Shown piece after piece: positions 23,809 to 31,651 of a DNA stretch of 64,000 nt (its first letter is position 1; each line of letters opens with the position of its first letter). Source of the DNA: Ruegeria sp. ANG-R. GTDB lineage: Bacteria; Pseudomonadota; Alphaproteobacteria; Rhodobacterales; Rhodobacteraceae. A model generated the notes under the pieces. That model made no database searches. It worked only from the letters and a program-made list of their open reading frames with translations, and was not told where the DNA came from. The position numbers were made by a program, and so were the translations under genes. The stretch covers positions 62,001 through 126,000 of the forward strand of contig NZ_JWLJ01000007.1 of assembly GCF_000813985.1 (NCBI RefSeq), given 5' to 3'.

Positions 23809-23886
23809 CGCCCCCACGGGCGAAACTCGCTGGTGGGGGGCGATCCCTGAACGACTCAAGGGACCGGAAGATCAAGAAGCTTCCGG
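23809..23886 (-). ncRNA. structured leader upstream of ffh (three consecutive hairpins)
   Basis: On the minus strand three stem-loops follow one another. The first has CCGGAAG/CTTCCGG arms (23886-23864), the second TCCCT/AGGGA (about 23863-23844), the third a long CGCCCCCCAC/GTGGGGGCG stem (about 23842-23809). They lie 70-150 bases before the ffh ATG. A conserved ffh-associated RNA motif has been described in alphaproteobacteria, and this element is at the right place, but I cannot check that it matches. The last stem, followed by TTTGTG, could also act as a terminator for the upstream gene. Confidence 0.45.
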
Positions 23887-23900
23887 ATGTTGGTGGCGAT

Positions 23901-24419
23901 TTAGGCCGATTGGCTGGCAGAGTCAACCTTGCGCGCCGGAAGCCAGTCATTGACTGCCTCCACCATTTTGCGCGACCCGCGCCCGCTTGAGAACGCCTCG
24001 ACAATCGGGTGCGGCCCCGCGCTCATGCCGCGATCCAGGATCAGAACGGGGCGGTACAGGGTCGATGAGCTATTTTTGCTTCGCGAGATCGTGCTTTCCA
24101 GTTCGGCATGAGACAGGTTGGACAGTTGATGTTCCACCGCCGAATACCCAAAGACCGATTGTCGCCGGATCACGATGCTGTCCTTGTTGCGGTCCAGTAT
24201 GACCTGCACCCGTTGCACAAAGGCACAGAAAGCCCCAAAACCCAGCCCGCCGCCGCCCAGCGCGAAGACGAGGCCAGCGAAGATGTGCATGCCTCCTTCG
24301 CTGGCCACAAACAGACCCCCGGCAGCAAAGCCGAGGATAAAGAAAACCAGTGAGATGCCGATGAACCAGGGCGTATCGGACAGGATCAGCTGGTTCGGAG
24401 TGTTGCGCGTGACTTTCAT
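23901..24419 (-). CDS. hypothetical membrane protein with two TM helices
   Basis: A 172-residue protein of no recognised family. Two hydrophobic helices lie at about residues 18-38 and 45-68, separated by a short loop. They are followed by a soluble C-terminal domain of beta strands (VQVILDRNKDSIVIRRQSVFGYSAVEHQLSNL) that resembles PH-like domains of small membrane proteins. It ends 160 bases before ffh and is divergent to the ProX-type gene (start 24509). Function unknown. Confidence 0.7.
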   Translation of the reverse strand: MKVTRNTPNQLILSDTPWFIGISLVFFILGFAAGGLFVASEGGMHIFAGLVFALGGGGLGFGAFCAFVQRVQVILDRNKDSIVIRRQSVFGYSAVEHQLSNLSHAELESTISRSKNSSSTLYRPVLILDRGMSAGPHPIVEAFSSGRGSRKMVEAVNDWLPARKVDSASQSA

Positions 24420-24508
24420 GGCGGCACGCTAGCACCGGAAAACGCGCCTGTCTTGGCTTGAATTTGCCCCCGCATTGCGCGATGAGCGCGACACACGAGG
24501 AGGGTCCC

Positions 24509-25039
24509 ATGGACGCATCATCTGCATTTCAGGATACATTGCCGCTCAGTTCGGATGCGCTGCTGGCACATCTGGATGAATGGGGGCTGCCGTATCGCCT
24601 GCACACCCATGTACCGCTGCGCACGGTCGAAGAGTCGAAGGCGGTCGAGGATCAGTTCATGGTTCCGGGCGAAATTGCTCTGCGGCTCAAGAACCTCTAT
24701 CTGCGCGACAAGAAAAAGCGCAACTATCTGGTGACGCTTGAGCAAAGCCGCGAGATCGACCTTAAGGCGCTGGCGACCGATCTGGGCATTGGCAACCTGT
24801 CCTTCGGGTCCGCGGACCGGCTGATGCAGAACCTTGGCATTCGCCCGGGCGCGGTCAGCCCGCTGGCGATGATCAACGGGGTTCAGAATGACGTTCGCTT
24901 TTTTATGGATTCCGCTGCCCAAAGCGCCGATGTCATTTACATGCACCCTTTGGTGAATGACCGGACCGTTGCGATGTCACGCGCGGATCTGATGTCATTC
25001 TTTGGCAGGATCGGGTGTCAGGTGACGTGGCTGCCCTAG
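24509..25039 (+). CDS. prolyl-tRNA deacylase ProX/PrdX type (YbaK-like)
   Basis: A 176-residue aminoacyl-tRNA editing domain of the YbaK/ProX family, which hydrolyses mischarged Ala- or Cys-tRNAPro in trans. Conserved elements are LPYRLHTHVPLRTVEESK, GEIALRLKNLYLRDKKKRNYLVTL (with the lysine loop) and NDVRFFMDSAAQSADVIYMHPLVND. The ATG at 24509 follows an AGGAGGG ribosome-binding site, so the in-frame upstream ATGs are not used. It stands alone; a 9-base inverted repeat downstream (TCCGGCCGC/GCGGCCGGA) may end transcription. Confidence 0.88.
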   Translation: MDASSAFQDTLPLSSDALLAHLDEWGLPYRLHTHVPLRTVEESKAVEDQFMVPGEIALRLKNLYLRDKKKRNYLVTLEQSREIDLKALATDLGIGNLSFGSADRLMQNLGIRPGAVSPLAMINGVQNDVRFFMDSAAQSADVIYMHPLVNDRTVAMSRADLMSFFGRIGCQVTWLP

Positions 25040-25046
25040 TTCACCC

Positions 25047-25095
25047 TCCGGCCGCTGAACGTCGGGCAAAAGGGCTCCGAATGATCGCGGCCGGA
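25047..25095 (+). terminator. inverted repeat downstream of the ProX-type gene
   Basis: TCCGGCCGC (25047-25055) and GCGGCCGGA (25087-25095) are perfect 9-base arms with a 31-base loop starting 7 bases after the stop codon. No T-run follows, so termination is only one possibility. A second hairpin (GAACTCCGG/CCGGGAGTTC, 25150-25173) lies further on. Confidence 0.35.
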
Positions 25096-25258
25096 TAGTG
25101 CCGATGGCGAACGTCCGGCGGATTTGGAGCGAGGCAAGGTCGTCAATCCGAACTCCGGCAGCACCGGGAGTTCTGCGCGGCATTGTCAAACAAATGGCCC
25201 GAAGCCGTCACGATATCGGCATATCCGGGGCCCAGTAGAAAGGGGCAAGACAAAACCG

Positions 25259-25645
25259 ATGGTGTCCAAAATGTCAGATAAAACAAAGCCTACCATTGTA
25301 TGGGCGCTTTATACGGCAAGCCTCGTTGCTATTTTGACCACTTTCATCGCAATCGTACTGGCCTATGTCTGGCGCAGGAACGACCCGAGCTACAAGGCGG
25401 TTTACGACAAGCAGATACGCAAGTTCTGGACTGCTGGTGTTGGTTGGGCTTTGGGGCTGTCAGTGTTTGCATTTGCGGCCTTCACGGACACGTCCCCTGC
25501 TGGTTCGGGTGTGCCGCTCTTGGGTAATGTCGGCTTGTTGATCATTGTTATTACCCAGCTTTGGTTCGCGTTATCATCACTCATTTCGATGTTCTTCATC
25601 CCTTCGCCGTCGGATATGGGACAAGCACCGCAGAAATTTGCATGA
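25259..25645 (+). CDS. DUF4870-like small membrane protein
   Basis: A 128-residue protein with three to four membrane helices (start at MVSKMSDK). The block YKAVYDKQIRKFWTAGVG resembles the HFRFQIRTFWIG signature of DUF4870/YidH-type proteins, and a first helix (TIVWALYTASLVAILTTFIAIVLAYVW) precedes it. Base composition is less GC-rich than the neighbours. An in-frame upstream extension to 25124 is unlikely since it is full of Arg, Ser and Pro. An alternative start is the ATG at 25271. Function unknown. Confidence 0.65.
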   Translation: MVSKMSDKTKPTIVWALYTASLVAILTTFIAIVLAYVWRRNDPSYKAVYDKQIRKFWTAGVGWALGLSVFAFAAFTDTSPAGSGVPLLGNVGLLIIVITQLWFALSSLISMFFIPSPSDMGQAPQKFA

Positions 25646-25832
25646 CCGCGCCTGTGGATACGACGTGTCCAATCCACCCTGCCTGAACCGGCATGTAAGC
25701 ATTGGATGCGGGGTTCGCGGCATGGAGTTGGTGCCGGATCGGATCTGAGGCACATTCAGGCCGGAATTGAATACCGCACCGGTCTGATTTCACGCAGATA
25801 TCCGGCATTTCGTGTCAGAACTTTCTGGCGTT

Positions 25833-26570
25833 TCACACCAGCGCTTCTTTTAGTGCCGCCGAGACATGCGCTGCCGAGGGGTTGATGAACAGGTGTCCAT
25901 CGGCCTCGAACACCGGGTCGTCAAGGTGATCCGGGAAGGCCAGTGGCAGCTCGGTGCAGGCCAGCAGGATGGCGGTGCCCGGCGTGGCGTGTTTGTCGCA
26001 GAATGTCAGCAGGCGCGCGTGGGCGGTATCGGATGCTCCGCCATAGAAGTCGCTGTCGATCATCGCCTGCATCTCGGCGATCTCGGGTTCGGGGAGGCGC
26101 CGGTTTGCGGTGATGCCCTCGACCGCCAGTCGGTCGGCATAGTTGGTGGCCTGCATCGTGACCGTTGTGCCGAGGACCAGCGCCTTTGACGCGCCGGTCG
26201 AGCCGGTCGCCTCGGCGGTGGCGTCGAAAATACTGAGGATGGGCATCGACACGCCCTTACGGATGGCGTGCAGGCGGGCATGTGGGGTGTTGGAAGCGAT
26301 GATCGCAAAATCGCACTCAGCGTTTTGCAGCGTCAGCAGTGCCTCCCGGAACACCGCATCGAATGCGGCCCAGCTGGCCTCATCTTCGGGCACACCGCGC
26401 AGGGCGCGGGTTCTGGCTTGCGTCACGGACTCGATGGTCATCGGTGGGATCGGAAGAGGCGAGCCATGGCCCCGTTCAGCGAAGTATCGCCCCGCGCCTT
26501 CGGCGATGGCCCTGTAATAATCAACGGTCGAGGCCCAACCCACGCCGCCCAGAATTCCGATTTTCTTCAT
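25833..26570 (-). CDS. aspartate/glutamate racemase family protein with one catalytic Cys replaced
   Basis: A 245-residue Asp/Glu racemase superfamily protein (MKKIGILGGVGWASTVDYYR). The second catalytic cysteine is present as Cys205 (LLACTELPL). The first, normally in a CNT motif, is Ser93 (IIASNTPHAR). Related single-cysteine racemases such as YgeA keep activity on some L- or D-amino acids, so it may be a racemase of narrow or altered specificity, or an isomerase. The start at MKKIG is chosen over an upstream ATG at 26591, which adds seven non-family residues. The azoreductase gene lies 65 bases upstream on the same strand. Confidence 0.8.
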   Translation of the reverse strand: MKKIGILGGVGWASTVDYYRAIAEGAGRYFAERGHGSPLPIPPMTIESVTQARTRALRGVPEDEASWAAFDAVFREALLTLQNAECDFAIIASNTPHARLHAIRKGVSMPILSIFDATAEATGSTGASKALVLGTTVTMQATNYADRLAVEGITANRRLPEPEIAEMQAMIDSDFYGGASDTAHARLLTFCDKHATPGTAILLACTELPLAFPDHLDDPVFEADGHLFINPSAAHVSAALKEALV

Positions 26571-26635
26571 GATAAACGTCCAGCCTGCCAAATCCCGTTG
26601 AGGACAGACTGGACGTTTCGGGGGGCACAGGTCAA

Positions 26636-27217
26636 TCAGGCTGCCAGTTCACCAATCGCCTTTTGTGCATTGGATAAGGCGACCTCGGGGTCCAGCGCCA
26701 TACGATCGGCGGCGATCACCTCGACATCGTGGATGCCGATGAAGCCCAGTACGTGACGCGCATAGGTGGTGGCAAAGTCGATCTCGGAGCCCACAGCCGT
26801 ACCGCCCGAGGCAACGGCGAGGATGGCGCGTTTGCCCTCAAGCAGACCCTTGGGGCCGTCTTCGGAATAGGCGAAGGTCAGCCCGACACGGGCGACCAGA
26901 TCGATCCAGGCCTTCAATGCGGCGGGGACCGAGAAGTTGTAGATCGGCAAACCGATGACAATGGTATTGGCTTTTTGCAGCTCGGCCACCAACTCATCGG
27001 ATAGGGTCAGCAGGTCTTTCTGAACCGCATCGCGTTGGTCGGCGGGAGTGAAATTGGCGGCGATCCAGTCTTCGGTCAGCAGCGGCAGGGGGGTGGCCAG
27101 ATCGCGGCGGATGATGCGCCCGGCATTCAGGTGGCGGACCACGCGGTCCGACAGGTCGCGGGTGGCCGACCCGGTGCGGCGGGCCGAGGCGTCGATATGC
27201 AGGATGGTTTTGGTCAT
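26636..27217 (-). CDS. azoR: FMN-dependent NADH-azoreductase
   Basis: A 193-residue flavodoxin-fold quinone/azo reductase. The N-terminus KTILHIDASARRTGSATRDLSD binds FMN phosphate, and PIYNFSVPAALKAWIDLVARVGLTF is the characteristic AzoR block. It performs two-electron reduction of quinones and azo dyes with NAD(P)H and probably protects against quinone stress. The LysR-type gene is divergent, with 120 bases of intergenic space carrying an inverted repeat, the classic layout of a LysR regulator and its target. Confidence 0.92.
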   Translation of the reverse strand: MTKTILHIDASARRTGSATRDLSDRVVRHLNAGRIIRRDLATPLPLLTEDWIAANFTPADQRDAVQKDLLTLSDELVAELQKANTIVIGLPIYNFSVPAALKAWIDLVARVGLTFAYSEDGPKGLLEGKRAILAVASGGTAVGSEIDFATTYARHVLGFIGIHDVEVIAADRMALDPEVALSNAQKAIGELAA

Positions 27218-27293
27218 CTCGGGATGTCCTTTGTTAAGGAATGATCGTCTGTTGCCCGAATATGATTATTGCGGTCACGAACAAAACTCGGAT

Positions 27294-27314
27294 ATATCAA
27301 CAGTTATTGTTATA
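27294..27314. promoter_or_regulatory. candidate LysR-type binding site between azoR and its divergent regulator
   Basis: An AT-rich imperfect inverted repeat with core AACA-GTTAT-TGTT (27299-27311) lies roughly midway between the two divergent genes. A TATAAT-like box overlaps its right edge (27311-27316). Its position and dyad fit a LysR-type operator, but the sequence alone cannot prove it. Confidence 0.35.
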
Positions 27315-27337
27315 ATTTGCACAGTGGAACCGATGCA

Positions 27338-28216
27338 GTGGACAATTGGGACGAAGTGAGAACCGCCTATCAGGTTGCGCGTATGGGAACGGTCAGCGGT
27401 GCTGCGGATGTGCTGGGTGTGCACCATGCCACCGTCATCCGCCACATCGATGCCATCGAGGCGCGGCTGGGCGTCAAGCTGTTCCAGCGCCACGCGCGCG
27501 GGTACACCCCGACCGAAGCGGGTGAGGATCTGCTGCGTGTGGCGCAGGCGACAGAGGATCAGTTCAACCAGCTGGTCGGCCGCATGAAGGGTCGTGGAGA
27601 CGATGTGTCGGGCGAGTTGGTGGTCACGTCGCTGGCCTCTCTGGCGCCGCTGATCGTACCGACGCTGACCGAGTTCCAGAAGGCTCACCCGGATCTGATC
27701 GTGCGCTATCTGACCGGCGACCGCCTGTTCCGTCTGGAATATGGCGAGGCGCATGTGGCCATACGCGCGGGCGCCGCGCCGGATCAGCCGGACAATGTGG
27801 TGCAGCCCTTCATCCCGCAAGAGGTAGGGCTGTTTGCCAGCAAGACCTACATCGCGCGTCACGGCAAACCTTCGGGCATCGAGGATTTCGCCAATCACCA
27901 CTTCGTCGGCAATGATGATGAAAACAGCCGCGCGCCGTTTTCCCGCTGGCTGCGCGCCAATGCGCCGGAACAGGCGATCACCTTCCGCTGCACCAACAAT
28001 TTCTGTATGCGCGAGGCGGTTCTGGCCGGCGCGGGCATCGGTTTCATGGCCCGGTGGGAGGCCGCGCGCGATCCCGATCTGGTCGAGGTAATGGAGCCCT
28101 TACCCGAATGGTCCGGCAAGCTGTGGCTGGTGACCCATGTGGACCTGCACCGGACGACGAAGGTGCAGGCTTTCCTGTCTTTCCTCAAAGATCAGTCCAA
28201 GGGCTGGCTGCCGTGA
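27338..28216 (+). CDS. LysR family transcriptional regulator
   Basis: A 292-residue LysR-type regulator. The N-terminal helix-turn-helix is ARMGTVSGAADVLGVHHATVIRHIDAIE; the C-terminal effector domain starts near residue 90 (GELVVTSLASLAPLIVPTL). A GTG at 27338 gives the start MDNWDEVRTAYQVA, which matches the first helix of this group. The upstream in-frame ATG at 27269 would add 23 residues without family similarity. It probably controls the divergent azoreductase gene. Its stop codon overlaps the GTG start of the EamA transporter gene (GTGA), so these two form an operon. Confidence 0.9.
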   Translation: MDNWDEVRTAYQVARMGTVSGAADVLGVHHATVIRHIDAIEARLGVKLFQRHARGYTPTEAGEDLLRVAQATEDQFNQLVGRMKGRGDDVSGELVVTSLASLAPLIVPTLTEFQKAHPDLIVRYLTGDRLFRLEYGEAHVAIRAGAAPDQPDNVVQPFIPQEVGLFASKTYIARHGKPSGIEDFANHHFVGNDDENSRAPFSRWLRANAPEQAITFRCTNNFCMREAVLAGAGIGFMARWEAARDPDLVEVMEPLPEWSGKLWLVTHVDLHRTTKVQAFLSFLKDQSKGWLP

Positions 28217-29124
28217 CACCGCAGGCGCGCGGCCATCTGGCCATGCTGACATTCTCGGCTTTGGTGGCGGGCAGCTTCTCGCTGGGCTCGATGGTCGCGA
28301 ACGAGATTGCGCCCTCGGCGATCACGGCGGCACGCTTTGCCATTGCCGCTGTGGTGATCGGCATCGCGGCACTTGCCACAACCGGCATATCGCGCAGCGC
28401 GACACAGGCGCCATGGCGCTATCTGGTGCTGGGCGGGTTATTCGGCGCTTATTTCGTGCTGATGTTCTATGGCCTCAAGACTGCGCCTCCGGTCAGTGCC
28501 GCCGCAGTCTTCACACTGACCCCGGTCATGTCGGCGCTGGCCGGATGGGTGCTGCTGCGCCAGATCACGACCCCACGCATGGCGCTGGCCCTGACAGTTG
28601 GCGCGGCGGGGGCGCTTTGGGTGATCTTCCGGGCCGATTGGCAGGCCTTTCAGGCATTCGAAATCGGGGGCGGAGAGATCATCTATTTCTGGGGCTGTGC
28701 CGCCCATGCGATCTATACGCCGATGGTGCGGCGGCTGAACCGGGGTGAGCCCGCGGTGGTATTCACCTTCGGCACGCTGGTTGCGGGATGCCTGATCCTG
28801 ACCCTCTGGGGCTGGTCCGATATCCGCGCGACCGATTGGGCAAACCTGCCCGGGATTGTCTGGCTGACCCTGCTCTACATTTCGCTGTTTGCGACCGCTG
28901 CCAGCTTTGTTCTGGTCCAGTTTGCTGCGCTGCGCCTGCCCGCTGCCAAGGTCATGGCCTATACCTACCTGACGCCCAGCTGGGTGATCCTGTGGGAAAT
29001 CGCGCTGGGCCGCCCCGCGCCAACCGCGCTGGTTCTGGTCGGGGCCGTGCTGACTGCCGTGGCGCTGCTGCTGTTGCTGAAAGGCGAGGACTCCCCGGAC
29101 AGCAAACCCGTGCACCCGGATTGA
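28213..29124 (+). CDS. EamA/DMT family transporter
   Basis: A 303-residue drug/metabolite transporter with ten predicted helices in two EamA repeats (residues about 12-140 and 160-290). Typical parts are the first-repeat LKTAPPVSAAAVFTLTPVMSALAGW and second-repeat AALRLPAAKVMAYTYLTPSWVILWE. The GTG at 28213 overlaps the LysR stop by 4 bases; an internal ATG (MLTFSALVAG, residue 11) is an alternative. It likely exports amino acids, amines or similar metabolites; the substrate is not predictable. Confidence 0.88.
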   Translation: MTPQARGHLAMLTFSALVAGSFSLGSMVANEIAPSAITAARFAIAAVVIGIAALATTGISRSATQAPWRYLVLGGLFGAYFVLMFYGLKTAPPVSAAAVFTLTPVMSALAGWVLLRQITTPRMALALTVGAAGALWVIFRADWQAFQAFEIGGGEIIYFWGCAAHAIYTPMVRRLNRGEPAVVFTFGTLVAGCLILTLWGWSDIRATDWANLPGIVWLTLLYISLFATAASFVLVQFAALRLPAAKVMAYTYLTPSWVILWEIALGRPAPTALVLVGAVLTAVALLLLLKGEDSPDSKPVHPD

Positions 29125-29183
29125 GCCTTGCCTTCTGCGCCGGATATGGCAGCTTGCCCGCGCACTGCGTGAGGACCCGATAC

Positions 29184-29462
29184 ATGAAAACACCCTATCT
29201 CATCCCAGCATTGCTGGCGCTGTCCGCCTGCGCGCCCGGCGGAGCAAGCGACTCGGCACAGGCTGATCTGCAAGCCAGTTGTGAGGCGCTGGTGGGTGCT
29301 GAAACCGGCACCGGGCCAGCCGGTGTCAAGGCGACCTCGACCCAGACCGGCCCGACGGGCTCGGTCACCAGCGTGTTCGTGGCCGGGGCCGAGGCCCCCT
29401 GGCTTTGTCGCGCTGATGCGACGGGTGTCGTGACCGGGGTGGAATACAGCCGAGAGGGTTAG
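29184..29462 (+). CDS. small putative lipoprotein
   Basis: A 92-residue protein with a short lipoprotein signal (MKTPYLIPALLALSACAPGG; lipobox LSAC, Cys16). The mature part is Ala, Gly and Thr rich, with a conserved-looking C-terminal PWLCRADATGVVTGVEYSREG that resembles the end of small Roseobacter lipoproteins. The ATG at 29184 is the first that gives a signal peptide. It lies 59 bases after the EamA gene. Function unknown. Confidence 0.65.
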   Translation: MKTPYLIPALLALSACAPGGASDSAQADLQASCEALVGAETGTGPAGVKATSTQTGPTGSVTSVFVAGAEAPWLCRADATGVVTGVEYSREG

Positions 29463-29542
29463 ACGCCGCACAGCACCGCAGAGGCGGGCCAGACTGGTTA
29501 TGTGCGAATACCGACATACCTCAGGATAAGGAGGACGTCGCA

Positions 29543-29956
29543 ATGTTCAGACGTATCATGGTCCCGATCGACCTGCACATGCCGCCAGCGGTCAGAAAAG
29601 CCACCGAAGTCGCTGCGCAACTGGCCAAATGGCAGGGCGCCAAAGTCACCATCATCAGCGTCACCGGCGCACAGCCCGGCGATCGTCACCTGACGGCTGA
29701 GGCGATCGAACAAGAGATGAAGGCCTGCGCCCGTGAAATCGCCGGACAAAGCGGGGTGCAGGTGGACACGCGCAACATTCACTCGGTTGATGTCGCGGTC
29801 GAGGTCGACAAAGATCTGGCCCGCGCTGCCGAAGAACTGAGAGCCGATCTGATTGTTGTCGGCACCCACGCGCCCCGGATCACCGACTACATCCTGTCCA
29901 GCCATGCGGGATATCTGGCCAAACATGCCAGCATGTCGGTCTTGGTCGTGCGCTGA
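29543..29956 (+). CDS. universal stress protein (UspA-like)
   Basis: A 137-residue single Usp domain: MFRRIMVPIDLHMPP at the first strand and ADLIVVGTHAPRITDYILSSHAGYLAKHASMSVLVVR at the end. The usual ATP-binding G-x2-G-x9-G-(S/T) signature is not intact (GTHAPRITDYILSSHAG), so it may belong to the non-ATP-binding class. A GGAGGA-type site precedes the ATG. It converges with the ArsR gene with only 3 bases between the stops. Confidence 0.88.
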   Translation: MFRRIMVPIDLHMPPAVRKATEVAAQLAKWQGAKVTIISVTGAQPGDRHLTAEAIEQEMKACAREIAGQSGVQVDTRNIHSVDVAVEVDKDLARAAEELRADLIVVGTHAPRITDYILSSHAGYLAKHASMSVLVVR

Positions 29957-29959
29957 TCC

Positions 29960-30292
29960 TCAGGCCTCGTCCGAGGGCAGTTCGACCTCGAGAAACCGCT
30001 CGAACGCATCCAGATTGACCGGTTCGAACTGCCCGAACCCCTGCATCCAGACAGATGCTGCCCGTAGGGCATCCGGCTCCAGCTTGCACCATTTGACCCG
30101 TCCACGCTTTTCCTGAGAAATCAGCCCCGCCTTGGTCAGGATCACCAGATGTTTCGAAATCGCGGCCAGCGACATCTCGAACGGTTCCGCCACGTCGGTG
30201 ACCGCCATGTCATCCTCAAGCAGCATTGCAAGGATGGTGCGGCGAGTGGGGTCGGCAAGAGCGGCGAATACGGTGTCGAGGTCGTTGGGCAT
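29960..30292 (-). CDS. ArsR family transcriptional regulator
   Basis: A 110-residue winged-helix ArsR/SmtB-type regulator. The start LDTVFAALADPTRRTILAMLLED and recognition segment EMSLAAISKHLVILTKAGLISQEKRGR are diagnostic. No metal-binding ELCVCDL motif is visible, so it belongs to the non-metal branch that often sits beside SRPBCC (AHSA1) genes, although none is seen here. The Imm11-like gene lies 4 bases upstream on the same strand and the two may be co-transcribed. Confidence 0.88.
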   Translation of the reverse strand: MPNDLDTVFAALADPTRRTILAMLLEDDMAVTDVAEPFEMSLAAISKHLVILTKAGLISQEKRGRVKWCKLEPDALRAASVWMQGFGQFEPVNLDAFERFLEVELPSDEA

Positions 30293-30296
30293 GGCG

Positions 30297-30953
30297 TTAG
30301 TCCGAAATCACATTACAGCGTAACAGGTCCCAGTCCTTTGCCACTTTCGCTGCCTTCAGGGCGGTGGCGAGGCGATCACTCAAGATCGGTGCGTCAATGA
30401 TAACTGGATCGAACCAAATGTCTGGGCCAGTCAGGACCATTTCTGAGAAAACCAAATCCCCATCGTTCACATGATCATTGCCTCGCACCATGAAGAGTTC
30501 AACCGGATCTCCTAAGGGTGTGACCCCTTTAGATGACTCTCCCTCAAAACAAGGCTTTCCATCCCCTAGCACAAGGTAGTGCCAATCTCCATCTAGCTTG
30601 GTCTTTTGATCAGGGTGCAGAAGTTCAACGGGGACAAGTCTTGATGATCCCATATTGTGGTTGCGTAAGACATCAGCAGAGGCAGATGACACAACCAATA
30701 GTCCGCCAGCGCTCAGGATATCGCGTTTCGGTCGTTTGTGATCGGCCCATCGTTTGACAGCATAGAGCTGTTTTGGCAGCGCATGATCTTCGATGGGTAA
30801 GTGGCTTTCTTGCCGCTCTATAAGAGCGTCAAATGCAATACCAATTTCATTGTCCCTCGGCGGCCTTGGGACATCCGGAAACCCGACCGGCCGATAGCCG
30901 TAAGTCGCAGAAGGGTTGCGGTGCATATTGCTCAACCAAACCACATTGCTCAT
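30297..30953 (-). CDS. Imm11-like (DUF1629) orphan immunity protein
   Basis: A 218-residue soluble protein. The C-terminal part (GPDIWFDPVIIDAPILSDRLATALKAAKV ... LLRCNVISD) matches the pattern of imm11/DUF1629-type immunity proteins, which neutralise toxins of polymorphic toxin systems. The middle has SSRLVPVELLHPDQK, also family-like. No toxin gene is next to it. Its codon use and base composition are clearly more AT-rich than the neighbours, suggesting acquisition by transfer. The match is by memory of the C-terminal motif, so the family is probable rather than certain. Confidence 0.55.
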   Translation of the reverse strand: MSNVVWLSNMHRNPSATYGYRPVGFPDVPRPPRDNEIGIAFDALIERQESHLPIEDHALPKQLYAVKRWADHKRPKRDILSAGGLLVVSSASADVLRNHNMGSSRLVPVELLHPDQKTKLDGDWHYLVLGDGKPCFEGESSKGVTPLGDPVELFMVRGNDHVNDGDLVFSEMVLTGPDIWFDPVIIDAPILSDRLATALKAAKVAKDWDLLRCNVISD

Positions 30954-31316
30954 TCTCTGCCCTCATATTCTCAGGCGCATCTTGTTTCAAAGGTGACACC
31001 CTTGAGAGCGCAGAGGCAATTTCATTTCTTCTGTCGTTTGGCCCGAGCTTCGCAGTGCTAACCAAAGCGGATTTGGCGCCAACACGCTGCGTAAGCTACT
31101 TATGGGGGGACAAAGATCAACCAAAAGGTTGAATATGCGGATTCAGGTGAATTTGCCCAACCCGTCTGTTCTGCATCGGAAGATGTCCATCCACGATCAG
31201 ATTTTTCATTATAAGAATCATGATCTTAACGGGAATTTGGGTTCGGCTTGTACACCGTTGACTCTGCGCCCCATGCGCCTTAGCACCCTACTCAAGACTG
31301 TGCGAGGGAAACGCCC
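30954..31316. other. 363-base gap between the Imm11-like gene and the ATP synthase operon
   Basis: No gene is supported. The left two thirds are AT-rich like the adjacent immunity gene and may be acquired DNA. The right end contains the promoter region of the atp operon. An open frame at 31102-31320 has no family resemblance and is discarded. Confidence 0.5.
31258..31286 (+). promoter_or_regulatory. atpI: candidate promoter of the F0 ATP synthase operon
   Basis: TTGACT (31258-31263) and TAGCAC (31281-31286) are separated by 17 bases, 30 bases before the atpI GTG. The -35 matches the consensus well, the -10 weakly. Assigned by position and spacing only. Confidence 0.35.
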
Positions 31317-31649
31317 GTGACCGATGATGACCAAAAGCAGCGTATGGCGCAGCTTGAGGCCAAGATCACGGCAGCGAAAAAGGCCAAGGCGCCCAAGCCT
31401 CGTGCGGATGCTGACATATCCGGGGGCGAACTTGCCTGGAGGATGGTCATCGAAATGGTATCCGGTCTGGGGATCGGATTTGGCATCGGATATGGGCTGG
31501 ACAGCCTGCTCGGGACGATCCCGATCTTTCTGGTGCTGTTCACATTGCTGGGCCTTGTCGCGGGCGTGAAGGTTATGCTCCGCAGCGCGAAAGAGGCCCA
31601 AGAGAAACAAATGGCGGCGACGGCTGCCGAGAAGGACGAGAGGGACTGA
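31317..31649 (+). CDS. atpI: ATP synthase protein I
   Basis: A 110-residue AtpI, an assembly factor for the c-ring. Two hydrophobic helices ([24 protein letters not shown] and [20 protein letters not shown]) are flanked by a Lys-rich N-terminus and a charged C-terminal tail. A GTG start is used (GTGACCGATGATGAC), preceded by GCGAGGGAA. It is the first gene of the F0 operon atpI-B-E-F'-F; the next gene starts 2 bases after its stop. Confidence 0.9.
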   Translation: MTDDDQKQRMAQLEAKITAAKKAKAPKPRADADISGGELAWRMVIEMVSGLGIGFGIGYGLDSLLGTIPIFLVLFTLLGLVAGVKVMLRSAKEAQEKQMAATAAEKDERD

Positions 31650-31651
31650 AC

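Noticed and set aside
28054..28212. Long upstream extension of the EamA transporter frame
   Set aside because: It lies inside the LysR coding sequence in another frame; the GTG overlapping the LysR stop is a better start.
31102..31320. Open frame before atpI
   Set aside because: No family resemblance, overlaps the likely promoter, no ribosome-binding site.
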